Assembly: GCA_910584815.1 (NCBI GenBank)
Contig: CAJUBT010000003.1
Location: forward strand, 40,373 to 85,082
Direction: 5' to 3'
Length of the DNA: 44,710 nucleotides
Origin: an uncultured Christensenella sp.
GTDB lineage: Bacteria; Bacillota; Clostridia; Christensenellales; UBA1242
The first letter of the stretch is position 1, and the number at the start of each line of letters is the position of its first letter. The notes beneath the pieces were generated by a model. That model saw only the letters and a list, made by a program, of their open reading frames with translations, searched no databases and had not been told where the DNA came from. This document shows, piece by piece, positions 8,725 to 16,388 of this stretch. The position numbers and the translations under genes are program-made.

Positions 8725-9540
8725 ATGAAATTTTTAGATGATTTTCATTTTAAAAAACAATTTGGGCAAAATTTTATTTTCGATAAAGTTTTGCTATCTT
8801 CTATTGTAAATAGCTTGAATTTTAACAAGAATACCAATGTTTTAGAAATTGGCGCTGGGGCAGGGGTGTTAACAGAAGTATTAGCAGAAAACTTTAATAA
8901 AGTTGTAAGTTTTGAAATAGATAACACATTAATTTCTCATTTGCAAACTTTACAACAAAACCATAAAAATTTAAGTTTTGTGTTTAACGATGTTCTAAAA
9001 GTTGAAACTTCTAGTATAGATAAAATGTTTAACGGAGAGTATTCAATAATTGCAAATTTACCTTATTATATAACTAGCCAAATAATTTTTAAATTTTTGT
9101 TTGAAAGTAATAACATTAAAAACATTGCCGTAATGGTACAAAAAGAAGTGGCAGAACGCTTTTGTGCAAAAATTTCAACAAAAGCTTATGGCATTCCAAC
9201 TGTGCTTATAAATTCCTTTGGTTGCTGTACAATTGTTAAAAATGTGCCAAGAACGGTTTTCACCCCAGTTCCAAATGTTGATTCCTGCGTTATAAATATA
9301 AGTGTAGATAAAAATAAGTTTAATATTTCAAATAAAACAGAATATATAAATTTTGTTTCTAATTGTTTTAAAATGAAGCGTAAAACTTTATATAATAACC
9401 TAACAAGTTTTGGTTATGATAAAAACCAATGTATAAATGTTTTAAATGCTTTAAACTTGCAACAAACCATTCGCCCAGAGAATTTATTGGCAGAGCAATA
9501 TGTTAATTTATTTAACACCTTAACAAACAATAATTTGTAA
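8725..9540 (+). CDS. rsmA: 16S rRNA A1518/A1519 dimethyltransferase
   Basis: Dimethylates two adjacent adenines in the 3' terminal helix of 16S rRNA late in small-subunit assembly. I chose the ATG at 8725 (271 residues), which has AGGAGA seven bases upstream. A reading frame open from 8635 overlaps tatD and lacks a ribosome site. Motifs are FKKQFGQNFIFD near the start, the SAM loop LEIGAGAGVLTEVL, acidic FEID, and the catalytic NLPYYIT; PRTVFTPVPNVDSCVI and FKMKRKTLYNNL are the expected C-terminal family blocks. It likely shares a transcript with tatD. Confidence 0.96.
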   Translation: MKFLDDFHFKKQFGQNFIFDKVLLSSIVNSLNFNKNTNVLEIGAGAGVLTEVLAENFNKVVSFEIDNTLISHLQTLQQNHKNLSFVFNDVLKVETSSIDKMFNGEYSIIANLPYYITSQIIFKFLFESNNIKNIAVMVQKEVAERFCAKISTKAYGIPTVLINSFGCCTIVKNVPRTVFTPVPNVDSCVINISVDKNKFNISNKTEYINFVSNCFKMKRKTLYNNLTSFGYDKNQCINVLNALNLQQTIRPENLLAEQYVNLFNTLTNNNL

Positions 9541-9691
9541 TTCTACATAAAAAATGTAATTCTATCAATATTTAAAAATAAGAAGCATATATATATTAAA
9601 AATGTATATGTTTTTATTTTTTATTTCAAAATTCGCGTAAAAAAAAATGATAACATAAATAAAAAACACTTTTAAATTGAGGTAGAAAAAT

Positions 9692-11479
9692 ATGGATAAT
9701 GCAAAAATGCTTATACTAAATAATAAGCAAGATAACACCTTTAAAGCTGTGTTAAATTTAAAATTAGATAGCCCAAGTTCAATTAAATTTTTTAATTTAT
9801 CTAACCCTAGTAAACGCTTCGCTTTAGGAGTAAAACAAAACAAAAATGTTGTAAAAGTTCCGCTAAATATTTCTGAAAATAACTGTCAGTTTGTTTTGCC
9901 AAAATCTTTAAATATAAACGAAAAAATGTTTTGTGCTGTGGTAGATGTAACAAACGCCTTCTGCCCAGAAATAGTTTTGTCTGGTAGTCTTAACACAGAT
10001 GCTGAAAACACAAAAATAGAAAGTGCTTTTATAACAACAAAACCAGAAGATAGTTCCGTTCTTTATGAAGAAGATACCATAGAAAAAATAGAGGAGTTAA
10101 TAGACAAAAATTTGCAGGAAGATGCTACTTCAAATTACTATGATGCGTGTTCAAATTGTAAATATCGACAGGCCTTTTACGATGGTGCTAAATGTTGTTC
10201 CAACTCAGCTAGCAAGCAGAATAGCGCTCAAAATCGCCCAAATAACGCACAAAACTCATCTTTCGGTAATTCTTCAAACTTTCAAAATTTGTCAAATGAT
10301 GACCAAAATACAGAAGAAAATAAAGGTATGGAACACCAAAATTTTAACAATTTTTCAAGTGAAAGTTCACTTCAATTTTTACAAGAAAATAATCATAATT
10401 TTACAAATAACGCATATGAAAGTAACAATAATTTTAATGAAAATTCAAATGATAAATTAGCACAAAATAATGCTTTAAATAATTCCAATAATTTTAATTA
10501 TCAAACTGTAAATAGTAACAATAATTATTCAAATTCTAATAGTAATTTTTCGCAAAATTTTAACCTAGGTTGTAATAGTAAAGGCGAAAATTTTTCTTCA
10601 AATATTTATGATGCAAACCAACAAAGCAACAAACAAAATAATAATTTTAATAATCAAAATTCAAATTTAAATATAAATCAAAATCAAAGTTTTAACAATT
10701 TAAAAATGCCCAATTCGCAAAAGTTTAATTTTCAAAATCAAAACATTAATAGTTCAAATGTTGCTAACCAAAGTAACAATAATTATATTAATAATAATTA
10801 TGTTAAAGAAGTAAACAGTTTCAAGCAAAATCAAAATGAAAATAATAATTTTAATAATGCATATAGCAACAGTTATCCAACAGAGAAAATAGATGAAGAT
10901 GTTTATGATAGAGAAAATCAGCTTAAGCAAAATGGAAATTACCAGAGAGAAAATATAAACTATAATAATGAAAATTATCAAAGTTATAATGCTGGAAATA
11001 GCTTAAAATATTTAGAACAAGAAAACAATAATAACCAGAATTTTGTAAATAATAACATAAATTATCTTACAAATAATTCTAAAGAAGAACAAGGGGCAGA
11101 GGATAATATTAATCAAGATTTTTCTCAAGAGCCACAAACTTTCTATCAACAAATTAAATCTCAATTAGATAACTTATTTTCAAAATATCAGCCAGAAGAA
11201 AATTTAGAACAATTAATAGCAAATTCTAAATGGGTAAAAGTTAACTATGATAATAGCACAAGTTATTATGTTCTTGGATTAATATATAGCGATGATTTTG
11301 AAACAGTGGAATATATTTCCTATGGTATGCCATCAAACGATAACTTAACTCCTCCAGAAGATATTAAAGATTATGCCCAATGGTTACCATTAGAAAATAA
11401 AGATAATAATACATTAGGGTATTGGATTGTTTATCAAGATGCCATTACTGGCGACACGATAAAAGTTAATTTTGTTTAA
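9692..11479 (+). CDS. Asn-rich unknown protein with conserved-looking ends
   Basis: A 595-residue protein in three parts. Residues 1-105 look folded and mixed alpha/beta, rich in Val, Leu and Phe. A short cysteine patch (CSNCKYRQAFYDGAKCC, about 152-168) may bind metal. Residues about 170-485 are an Asn, Gln, Ser and Phe-rich disordered stretch. Residues about 487-595 look folded again, with several Trp and Tyr (SKWVKVNY, YYVLGLIY, YAQWLPL, GYWIVYQD). The C-terminal pattern resembles hypothetical proteins of Clostridia as far as I recall; I know no function. No signal peptide or membrane span is present. The start has GAGG and a terminator follows, so it is probably a single gene with no partners. 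Confidence 0.8.
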   Translation: MDNAKMLILNNKQDNTFKAVLNLKLDSPSSIKFFNLSNPSKRFALGVKQNKNVVKVPLNISENNCQFVLPKSLNINEKMFCAVVDVTNAFCPEIVLSGSLNTDAENTKIESAFITTKPEDSSVLYEEDTIEKIEELIDKNLQEDATSNYYDACSNCKYRQAFYDGAKCCSNSASKQNSAQNRPNNAQNSSFGNSSNFQNLSNDDQNTEENKGMEHQNFNNFSSESSLQFLQENNHNFTNNAYESNNNFNENSNDKLAQNNALNNSNNFNYQTVNSNNNYSNSNSNFSQNFNLGCNSKGENFSSNIYDANQQSNKQNNNFNNQNSNLNINQNQSFNNLKMPNSQKFNFQNQNINSSNVANQSNNNYINNNYVKEVNSFKQNQNENNNFNNAYSNSYPTEKIDEDVYDRENQLKQNGNYQRENINYNNENYQSYNAGNSLKYLEQENNNNQNFVNNNINYLTNNSKEEQGAEDNINQDFSQEPQTFYQQIKSQLDNLFSKYQPEENLEQLIANSKWVKVNYDNSTSYYVLGLIYSDDFETVEYISYGMPSNDNLTPPEDIKDYAQWLPLENKDNNTLGYWIVYQDAITGDTIKVNFV

Positions 11480-11483
11480 TTTT

Positions 11484-11520
11484 AATAAGTATGTCAAAAA
11501 AAAAAGACATACTTATTTTT
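11484..11520. terminator. Intrinsic terminator after Asn-rich gene
   Basis: Perfect 12-bp inverted repeat AATAAGTATGTC / GACATACTTATT around an A-run loop, followed by a T-run. Confidence 0.85.
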
Positions 11521-11611
11521 ATTAAAAATATTAAAAGTCTTTATGTTTTAATTTTAAAAAAATAGTTAACAATAATTTAATGTAGGGTAGTAATTAAATA
11601 TGTTTTTTAGA

Positions 11612-11640
11612 TTGACAAACTTGTGTTTTTTTGTTACTAT
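11612..11640 (+). promoter_or_regulatory. Sigma-A promoter of lipoprotein gene
   Basis: TTGACA (11612-11617), 17 bases, TACTAT (11635-11640). Start site near 11647. It rules out the upstream GTG at 11623 as the start codon and points to the TTG at 11677. Confidence 0.75.
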
Positions 11641-11676
11641 TTCTTGTATTGTAAGTATACTAAGAGGTTTAAAAAA

Positions 11677-13188
11677 TTGAAAAAGAAAAAATTTTTATGG
11701 CTACTAGCCTTAGTAGTTATTTGTACATCTTGTTTATTGTTTGCCTGTTCACCAATTAAGTTGGGTGGTGGTCCAAAATCAAAAGATACTGTTTATGGAA
11801 ATGGCGGTGCTGCTGTTGTAAAAGGCGATTATTTATATTTTGCTAACGCTTTTAAAAACTATGAAGAACTAGGCGTGAACGATAATAAATATAACGATGA
11901 TAGCACTAAAAGTTATGGGATTTACAGAGTTAAACTTAATGGTTTTGGCACAGTAGATATTTCAGATGATGGCAAAGGCACTCCTAGAGGGGCAGAACTA
12001 CTAGTTCCTTTAATTGGCGGATATGCAAAATCTGGGTTATATATAGGTGGAAACTATCTTTTCTACACAACACCATACACTGTTAACTTATCTGGTCAAA
12101 GTTCTGTAACAACTGGTTACCTTAGGTTTGAAAGAGTTAAACTAGATGGTACAGATAGAACAGTTTTATCTGAAAATGCTTTCACTAAAGATTGTGACTA
12201 TAACATTAACCACATTGATGGCACAACATATATAACTATTTTTGGAACAAAAAATCCAAGTAGTAGCAATAGCGATAATAATCAAAACACTTCAAAAGAT
12301 ATCTACACAATATGGTCTAAAGATGGTAGCTATGGTGAACATAAAATAACATCTTCAGCATCATCTTTTGCTACTTATGCACAAGAAGATATTTACTATA
12401 ATAAGTCAATTAATGATATTAATAAATATATTTATTACACTAAATCAGCCGACAGCAAATATTCACTTTACCGTAAAGCAATTTCAAATAATGGAAATGA
12501 AGAACCTTTAATAATAAATTCTTCCGAAGAAATTAAACTTATCACAGTTAAAAACGATAGAGTATATTTCAAACAAGATAATGTTCTTTATTCTTGTGCT
12601 TCAAAGAATAATTTTGATGATATAAATAAAAGAACAAAATATACAAGTGCAGTTATTGCCGATGATGCCACAAGTGGAATTACTGATTATGTAATTTTAG
12701 AAGATACTGCTGGAACTCCAATTGATAGGGGCATAATTGCAGTAAGAAATGATAATAGCAAATATTCAGTTGCACATTATAATGGAACTTCAGCAAAAGC
12801 ATTAACTTCCTTTGCTAATCATCACGATAGTTCAAAGCAAATTAATATTATTTTCACAAAGGGTAGCCAAATTTTTTATACTATACAAGATGATGAAAAT
12901 AAAATTCTTTATTCTTACGACTATACCTTGCCAGACAGTGAAGATAATCATTCAGTTGTAATTTATAATTTCTCCAGCAGTGTAGATGAAAAATCTATCA
13001 CTTTTGATTATGATAACGAAAGAGTTTTCTTCTTTGGCAAAGTAGATTATTCCAACCAAAAATTTGATTATTTACAGTTTGCTCTTTTAGAAGAAAACCC
13101 ATATAAAGATAGTGAAAATAAATCTGTTGCTAACTATATTGGTAAACTTGATGCAGGAGATATAAAGAAGGAAGAAGAAGATAAATAA
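11677..13188 (+). CDS. Secreted lipoprotein, probable beta-propeller
   Basis: 503 residues from a TTG start at 11677, preceded by AGAGG and lying about 30 bases after the predicted transcription start. A Lys-rich N-terminus and hydrophobic core end in a lipobox LLFAC, with Cys24 as the lipidated residue, so it is anchored to the outer face of the membrane. The mature part repeats short strands with patterns such as GDYLYFA, IYRVKLNG, DIYYNKS and RVYFKQD, resembling DUF5050-type or other beta-propeller domains. Family assignment is by pattern only. No enzyme motif is seen. It sits between the Asn-rich gene and spo0A, with its own promoter and terminator, so context gives no function. Confidence 0.8.
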   Translation: MKKKKFLWLLALVVICTSCLLFACSPIKLGGGPKSKDTVYGNGGAAVVKGDYLYFANAFKNYEELGVNDNKYNDDSTKSYGIYRVKLNGFGTVDISDDGKGTPRGAELLVPLIGGYAKSGLYIGGNYLFYTTPYTVNLSGQSSVTTGYLRFERVKLDGTDRTVLSENAFTKDCDYNINHIDGTTYITIFGTKNPSSSNSDNNQNTSKDIYTIWSKDGSYGEHKITSSASSFATYAQEDIYYNKSINDINKYIYYTKSADSKYSLYRKAISNNGNEEPLIINSSEEIKLITVKNDRVYFKQDNVLYSCASKNNFDDINKRTKYTSAVIADDATSGITDYVILEDTAGTPIDRGIIAVRNDNSKYSVAHYNGTSAKALTSFANHHDSSKQINIIFTKGSQIFYTIQDDENKILYSYDYTLPDSEDNHSVVIYNFSSSVDEKSITFDYDNERVFFFGKVDYSNQKFDYLQFALLEENPYKDSENKSVANYIGKLDAGDIKKEEEDK

Positions 13189-13208
13189 ATAATTCTTAAA
13201 AAACAGGT

Positions 13209-13244
13209 AAAAGTCATAAAGAAATTTATGGCTTTTATTTTTTT
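13209..13244 (+). terminator. Intrinsic terminator after lipoprotein
   Basis: AAAAGTCATAAA (13209-13220) pairs with TTTATGGCTTTT (13225-13236), then T-run. The rest of the 13189-13599 gap is AT-rich and carries the spo0A control region. Confidence 0.8.
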
Positions 13245-13472
13245 GTTCCCTATTATAAAAAAATTTTATTTAAGCAATTCAAGATGGGGAATAAGTATAT
13301 AAATTATTTATATTTATTTTAAATACAGCTAAATTTATTAACAATTATATATAATTCTTTTATTTCATTAAAAAAATAATAATTACGCTACATTATTTAA
13401 GTTTTTGTTGTTTTTAAACAATAAATTTAAATTTACAATTCCAAAATTTTCAAAAATTAAAATAATAAGTAA

Positions 13473-13490
13473 ATTCGATAATATTCGATA
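13473..13490 (+). promoter_or_regulatory. Paired ATTCGATA sites upstream of spo0A
   Basis: Two copies of ATTCGATA (13473-13480 and 13483-13490) start exactly 10 bp apart, one helical turn. Read on the other strand each gives TATCGAA, one base from the Spo0A box TGTCGAA. They lie about 110 bases before the spo0A start and could be sites for self-regulation. Sequence match is imperfect. Confidence 0.35.
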
Positions 13491-13560
13491 TTTTTTTAAA
13501 TAATTTTGCAAAACAAGACATTTTTTACCCTAAATATATTGTAACTAATTATCAAATATA

Positions 13561-13569
13561 TGCTAAAAT
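13561..13569 (+). promoter_or_regulatory. Extended -10 promoter of spo0A
   Basis: TGCTAAAAT fits the extended -10 form TGnTAAAAT; the start site would be near 13576, 24 bases before the ATG. It is also the left half of an inverted repeat TGCTAAAA-TTT-TTTTAGCA (13561-13579), which might be an operator. No good -35 was found at 17 bp. Confidence 0.35.
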
Positions 13570-13599
13570 TTTTTTAGCAAAAATAAGGAGAAATTAAAA

Positions 13600-14364
13600 A
13601 TGGAAAAAACAAAAATCTTAATTCTTGATGATAACGATTTACAAAGGTCAAAACTTCAAAGTGTTTTTTCAAACCAAGAAGATATTGAAGTTGTTGGAAA
13701 TACAAACGATGGTTTTGAAGGCTTAAAACTTATTTTAGACCTTAAACCTAATGTTATTGTAATGGATATGGTTTTGCAAAATTATGATGGCTTTGAATTA
13801 CTAGAAAAAATTAAAAATGGCTGTGGGGAAGATCGCCCTAAAATTTTGGTGCTATCTTCTTTGAAGGGAGAAGACTTTGCATCAAAAGCACTAGAACTTG
13901 GGGCAAACTATTATATGGTAAAACCTGTTATGGATGAAGTTTTAATTAAAAGAGTTAAAGCTTTAACAGAAACACAAGAAGTAGAAAATAAGGTTTCTGC
14001 CACTAAAGCCAATAACCGTGCTTTAGATGAAAAAATAACAAATGTTTTTTTAACAGTAGGCATACCTGCCCATATTAAAGGCTATCAATTTTTAAGGGAA
14101 GCTGTTAAAATGGCAGTAAGCGAGCCACAAGTTATAAATTCAATAACAAAACAACTTTATCCATCTATTGCATCTAAATATAGCACAACTGCTAGTAAAG
14201 TAGAAAGAGCAATAAGACACGCAATAGAAGTTGCTTGGAACAGAGGCAGAATAGAAAATATAAACGCACTATTTGGCATTAAAGTTTATAATAGTAACGA
14301 AAAACCTACAAATGGAGAATTTATAGCCTTAGTAGCCGATAAAATGTTAATAGAAGGCGCTTAA
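13600..14364 (+). CDS. spo0A: Sporulation master response regulator Spo0A
   Basis: Phosphorelay or kinase-driven transcription factor that commits cells to sporulation. The 254-residue protein has a receiver domain (about 5-120) with acidic pocket D10/D11, phospho-acceptor D56 (VIVMDMVL), switch Ser86/87 and Lys108 (MVKPV). After a linker comes the Spo0A-specific DNA-binding domain (about 140-254), with GIPAHIKGYQFLREA, the recognition region KVERAIRHAIEVAWNRG, and NGEFIALVADKM at the end. All key residues are present. The ATG follows AAGGAG. Unlike many Bacillota it is not next to spoIVB; it stands alone behind its own promoter and terminator. Confidence 0.98.
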   Translation: MEKTKILILDDNDLQRSKLQSVFSNQEDIEVVGNTNDGFEGLKLILDLKPNVIVMDMVLQNYDGFELLEKIKNGCGEDRPKILVLSSLKGEDFASKALELGANYYMVKPVMDEVLIKRVKALTETQEVENKVSATKANNRALDEKITNVFLTVGIPAHIKGYQFLREAVKMAVSEPQVINSITKQLYPSIASKYSTTASKVERAIRHAIEVAWNRGRIENINALFGIKVYNSNEKPTNGEFIALVADKMLIEGA

Positions 14365-14406
14365 TAAAAATATCTAATATAATTCCACACATAAATAAAT
14401 TTACAT

Positions 14407-14450
14407 AAATTAAAGTATATTTTGTTTACATTGTATGCTTTAATTTTTTT
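14407..14450 (+). terminator. Probable terminator after spo0A
   Basis: AAATTAAAG (14407-14415) pairs with CTTTAATTT (from 14438), continuing into a T-run. The stem is AT-rich, so it is weaker than others here. The remainder of the 14365-14825 gap is very AT-rich and holds only the next promoter. Confidence 0.6.
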
Positions 14451-14779
14451 TAATATATGAAAAAAATATAATAGCAAATATTTTAATTTTTAAAAAATTA
14501 TGTATAATATCATTGTTTAACTTTATAATGATTATAAAAAAATAGTAACTTTATTTTAATAAAAAAAATATATTTATTTTAATTTTAGCATTTATATTAA
14601 AATTTAATTGTATTAATTTTATTTTATTAAAACAAACAAAACACAAAAAATTTAAAATAAAATTTAATTTTTTAATAATTTTATACATTGGGTTAAAACT
14701 AAAAACTAATAATATTAGTATAGCGAAATATTAAAAGTAAAAAAATTTAAAATTTATTTAAAAATATTATAAAAAATAC

Positions 14780-14808
14780 TTGTTATATATAAAAAAATAT
14801 GGTATACA
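14780..14808 (+). promoter_or_regulatory. Sigma-A promoter of zinc-ribbon gene
   Basis: TTGTTA (14780-14785), 17 bases, TATACA (14803-14808); start site near 14815, giving a leader of about 23 bases to the ATG at 14838. Confidence 0.7.
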
Positions 14809-14837
14809 TTTCAAGAAAATAAAAAGTGGAGAATAAT

Positions 14838-15392
14838 ATGAAAAATCAAACTTATATTAGATGCCCAAGATGTGAATTAAACTACATTCTTAAAAAAGAT
14901 AAATTCTGTAATGTTTGCAAGCAAGAAATGAAAGCTCTTGGCACATTGGGGGCAGAAGAAAATATGGATATGGAACTTTGCCCAATATGCAAAGTTAACT
15001 ATATAAATCCAGATGAAGGCATATGTTTTTCTTGTGCTAAAGAAAGAGAAAACGAAGATGGGGAAGTAAAGTTTAACAACGATACAAACTGGAGTGGCTA
15101 CGCTAACAGTGAAGATGAAGACATAAATTTTGAAGATGAAGAAACTGGCGATATGGCATCTATAACTAATTTAGATGATAGCCCACTTGGAGATGACGAT
15201 GATATGGATTTAGGGCTTGCAGATGATGATGAAGAACCTGTTGATGAAGATGAAACCTTTGACAGTGATTTTGATGATACTTTCGATGACCTTGATGAAG
15301 ATGAAGAAGAAAATTTTGATGACATTGATGATGACGATAAAGATGAAGAAGATGATGATGAAGGAACTTCTCGCAAAAAACGCAAAAAATAA
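14838..15392 (+). CDS. Double zinc-ribbon protein with polyacidic tail
   Basis: 184 residues. I chose ATG 14838 because the upstream GTG at 14826 overlaps the ribosome site GTGGAG. Two zinc ribbons are visible: Cys 9, 12, 24, 27 and Cys 48, 51, 63, 66, each CxxC-x11-CxxC. Residues from about 70 to 177 are dominated by Asp and Glu, and the protein ends in a basic SRKKRKK patch. The acidic tail recalls the delta subunit of RNA polymerase (RpoE) but the N-terminal domain is unrelated, so I do not assign that function. A nucleic-acid or polymerase-binding role is plausible but not shown. It is monocistronic, with its own promoter and terminator. Confidence 0.8.
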   Translation: MKNQTYIRCPRCELNYILKKDKFCNVCKQEMKALGTLGAEENMDMELCPICKVNYINPDEGICFSCAKERENEDGEVKFNNDTNWSGYANSEDEDINFEDEETGDMASITNLDDSPLGDDDDMDLGLADDDEEPVDEDETFDSDFDDTFDDLDEDEEENFDDIDDDDKDEEDDDEGTSRKKRKK

Positions 15393-15465
15393 TTGAATAT
15401 AGATAGATTAAAATATTAATTAAATTTCTAAAAATAATTATTTGTTAATTTTAAATATATAAATT

Positions 15466-15503
15466 AAAAGAGTTTAAAGCCTTAACTTTGAACTCTTTTT
15501 TTT
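15466..15503. terminator. Strong terminator after zinc-ribbon gene
   Basis: AAAAGAGTTTAAAG (15466-15479) pairs with CTTTGAACTCTTTT (from 15486) through one G-U pair, followed by T-run. The rest of the 15393-15783 gap is AT-rich with a weak promoter-like TTAACC-16-TACTAA near 15725-15752 ahead of veg. Confidence 0.85.
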
Positions 15504-15783
15504 ATATTAAAATTATTAAAATACCTATAAAAACTTAGTTTTAGCTTTTAATAAATACGCAATTTTTAACCTTTGCAAAATAATTTCATCTTATATATTT
15601 TTAACTACTCGTTTAAATTCTATTGTTTTTATATCTGCTTTATAAAACTTATGGTTTTGCTTAAAATTTTTTGATATAGTTTTTATTAAAAAATAATTTA
15701 TATAATTTATAAAAAAATGCTAGTTAACCATTTTTTGTAATATTTTACTAAAATTTGGAAATAATAGAAAAAAGGGGAATAAT

Positions 15784-16035
15784 ATGCGTAAAAATTTGTT
15801 AAACTTAAATGATATTAAAAGTAGGGTGCTTAGCATTAAAGGTAAAAGCATTGCAATTTCAATTAATAGAGGAAGAAAAAAAATAGATAATTATAATGGT
15901 ATTGTTGAAGAAATTTATCCATCAGTATTTACAGTTAAAATATTAAACGATGTAAAACTTAAAAATGTTACTTGTTCTTATAGCGATGTTTTGTGCGGAG
16001 ATGTTACTTTAGAGGAACAGGCCGTTATAGATTGA
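15784..16035 (+). CDS. veg: Veg protein
   Basis: A small 83-residue protein of the Veg family, an Sm-like beta-barrel fold. In Bacillus subtilis veg is very strongly transcribed, lies close to ksgA, and has been linked to biofilm matrix expression. Diagnostic stretches are IKSRVLSIKGKSIAISINRGRKK and the following NGIVEEIYPSVFTVK. The ATG follows AAAAGGGGAAT, an excellent ribosome site. Here veg lies about 6 kb downstream of rsmA with unknown genes and spo0A between, so the ancestral rsmA-veg neighbourhood appears stretched by insertions. No clear terminator directly follows. Confidence 0.95.
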   Translation: MRKNLLNLNDIKSRVLSIKGKSIAISINRGRKKIDNYNGIVEEIYPSVFTVKILNDVKLKNVTCSYSDVLCGDVTLEEQAVID

Positions 16036-16312
16036 TGTAAATAGTAAAATTAAATTAATAAGTATATTAATTATATAATATAATGTAATATAACTTTATA
16101 GTTTTAAAAGATAAATTTATATTTAAATTTTGTTAACTAAAATAAATTTAATATATCAATATATAAATAAAAATTGAGTGTTAACCAATAAATAAATCTT
16201 ATTATATAGTAAAAAATAAAAGAAAAAAGTTTATTATTTTTAAAAAACAGAATAGGAAAACATTAAAATTTAAAAAAAATTTTTAACCATTTTAACAAAA
16301 TAGTCATAAATT

Positions 16313-16377
16313 AAAGAGTTGCAATATAAAAATATTATATGAAAAACAAAAGCAACTCTTTTTTGTTGCAATAGGGG
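16313..16377 (+). promoter_or_regulatory. Terminator/attenuator-like leader before sipL-like gene
   Basis: AAAGAGTTGC (16313-16322) pairs with GCAACTCTTT (16352-16361), followed by a T-run: an intrinsic terminator only about 25 bases before the next start codon. A second GTTGCAATA (16364-16372) repeats the left arm and runs into the ribosome site GGGGG, so GCAAC could pair with either copy. It may simply be the terminator of veg. The rest of the 16036-16388 gap is AT-rich. Confidence 0.5.
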
Positions 16378-16388
16378 GTAAATTTTTT

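Noticed and set aside
10261..11100. Tandem repeat or CRISPR-like array in Asn-rich region
   Set aside because: Recurring AATAAT/AATTTT words come from Asn/Phe codons; no regular repeat-spacer spacing.
15098..15385. Ser-rich 95-residue frame on the minus strand
   Set aside because: It is the reverse of the Asp/Glu repeat codons (GAT/GAA read as TCA/TTC) of the acidic tail; no ribosome site.
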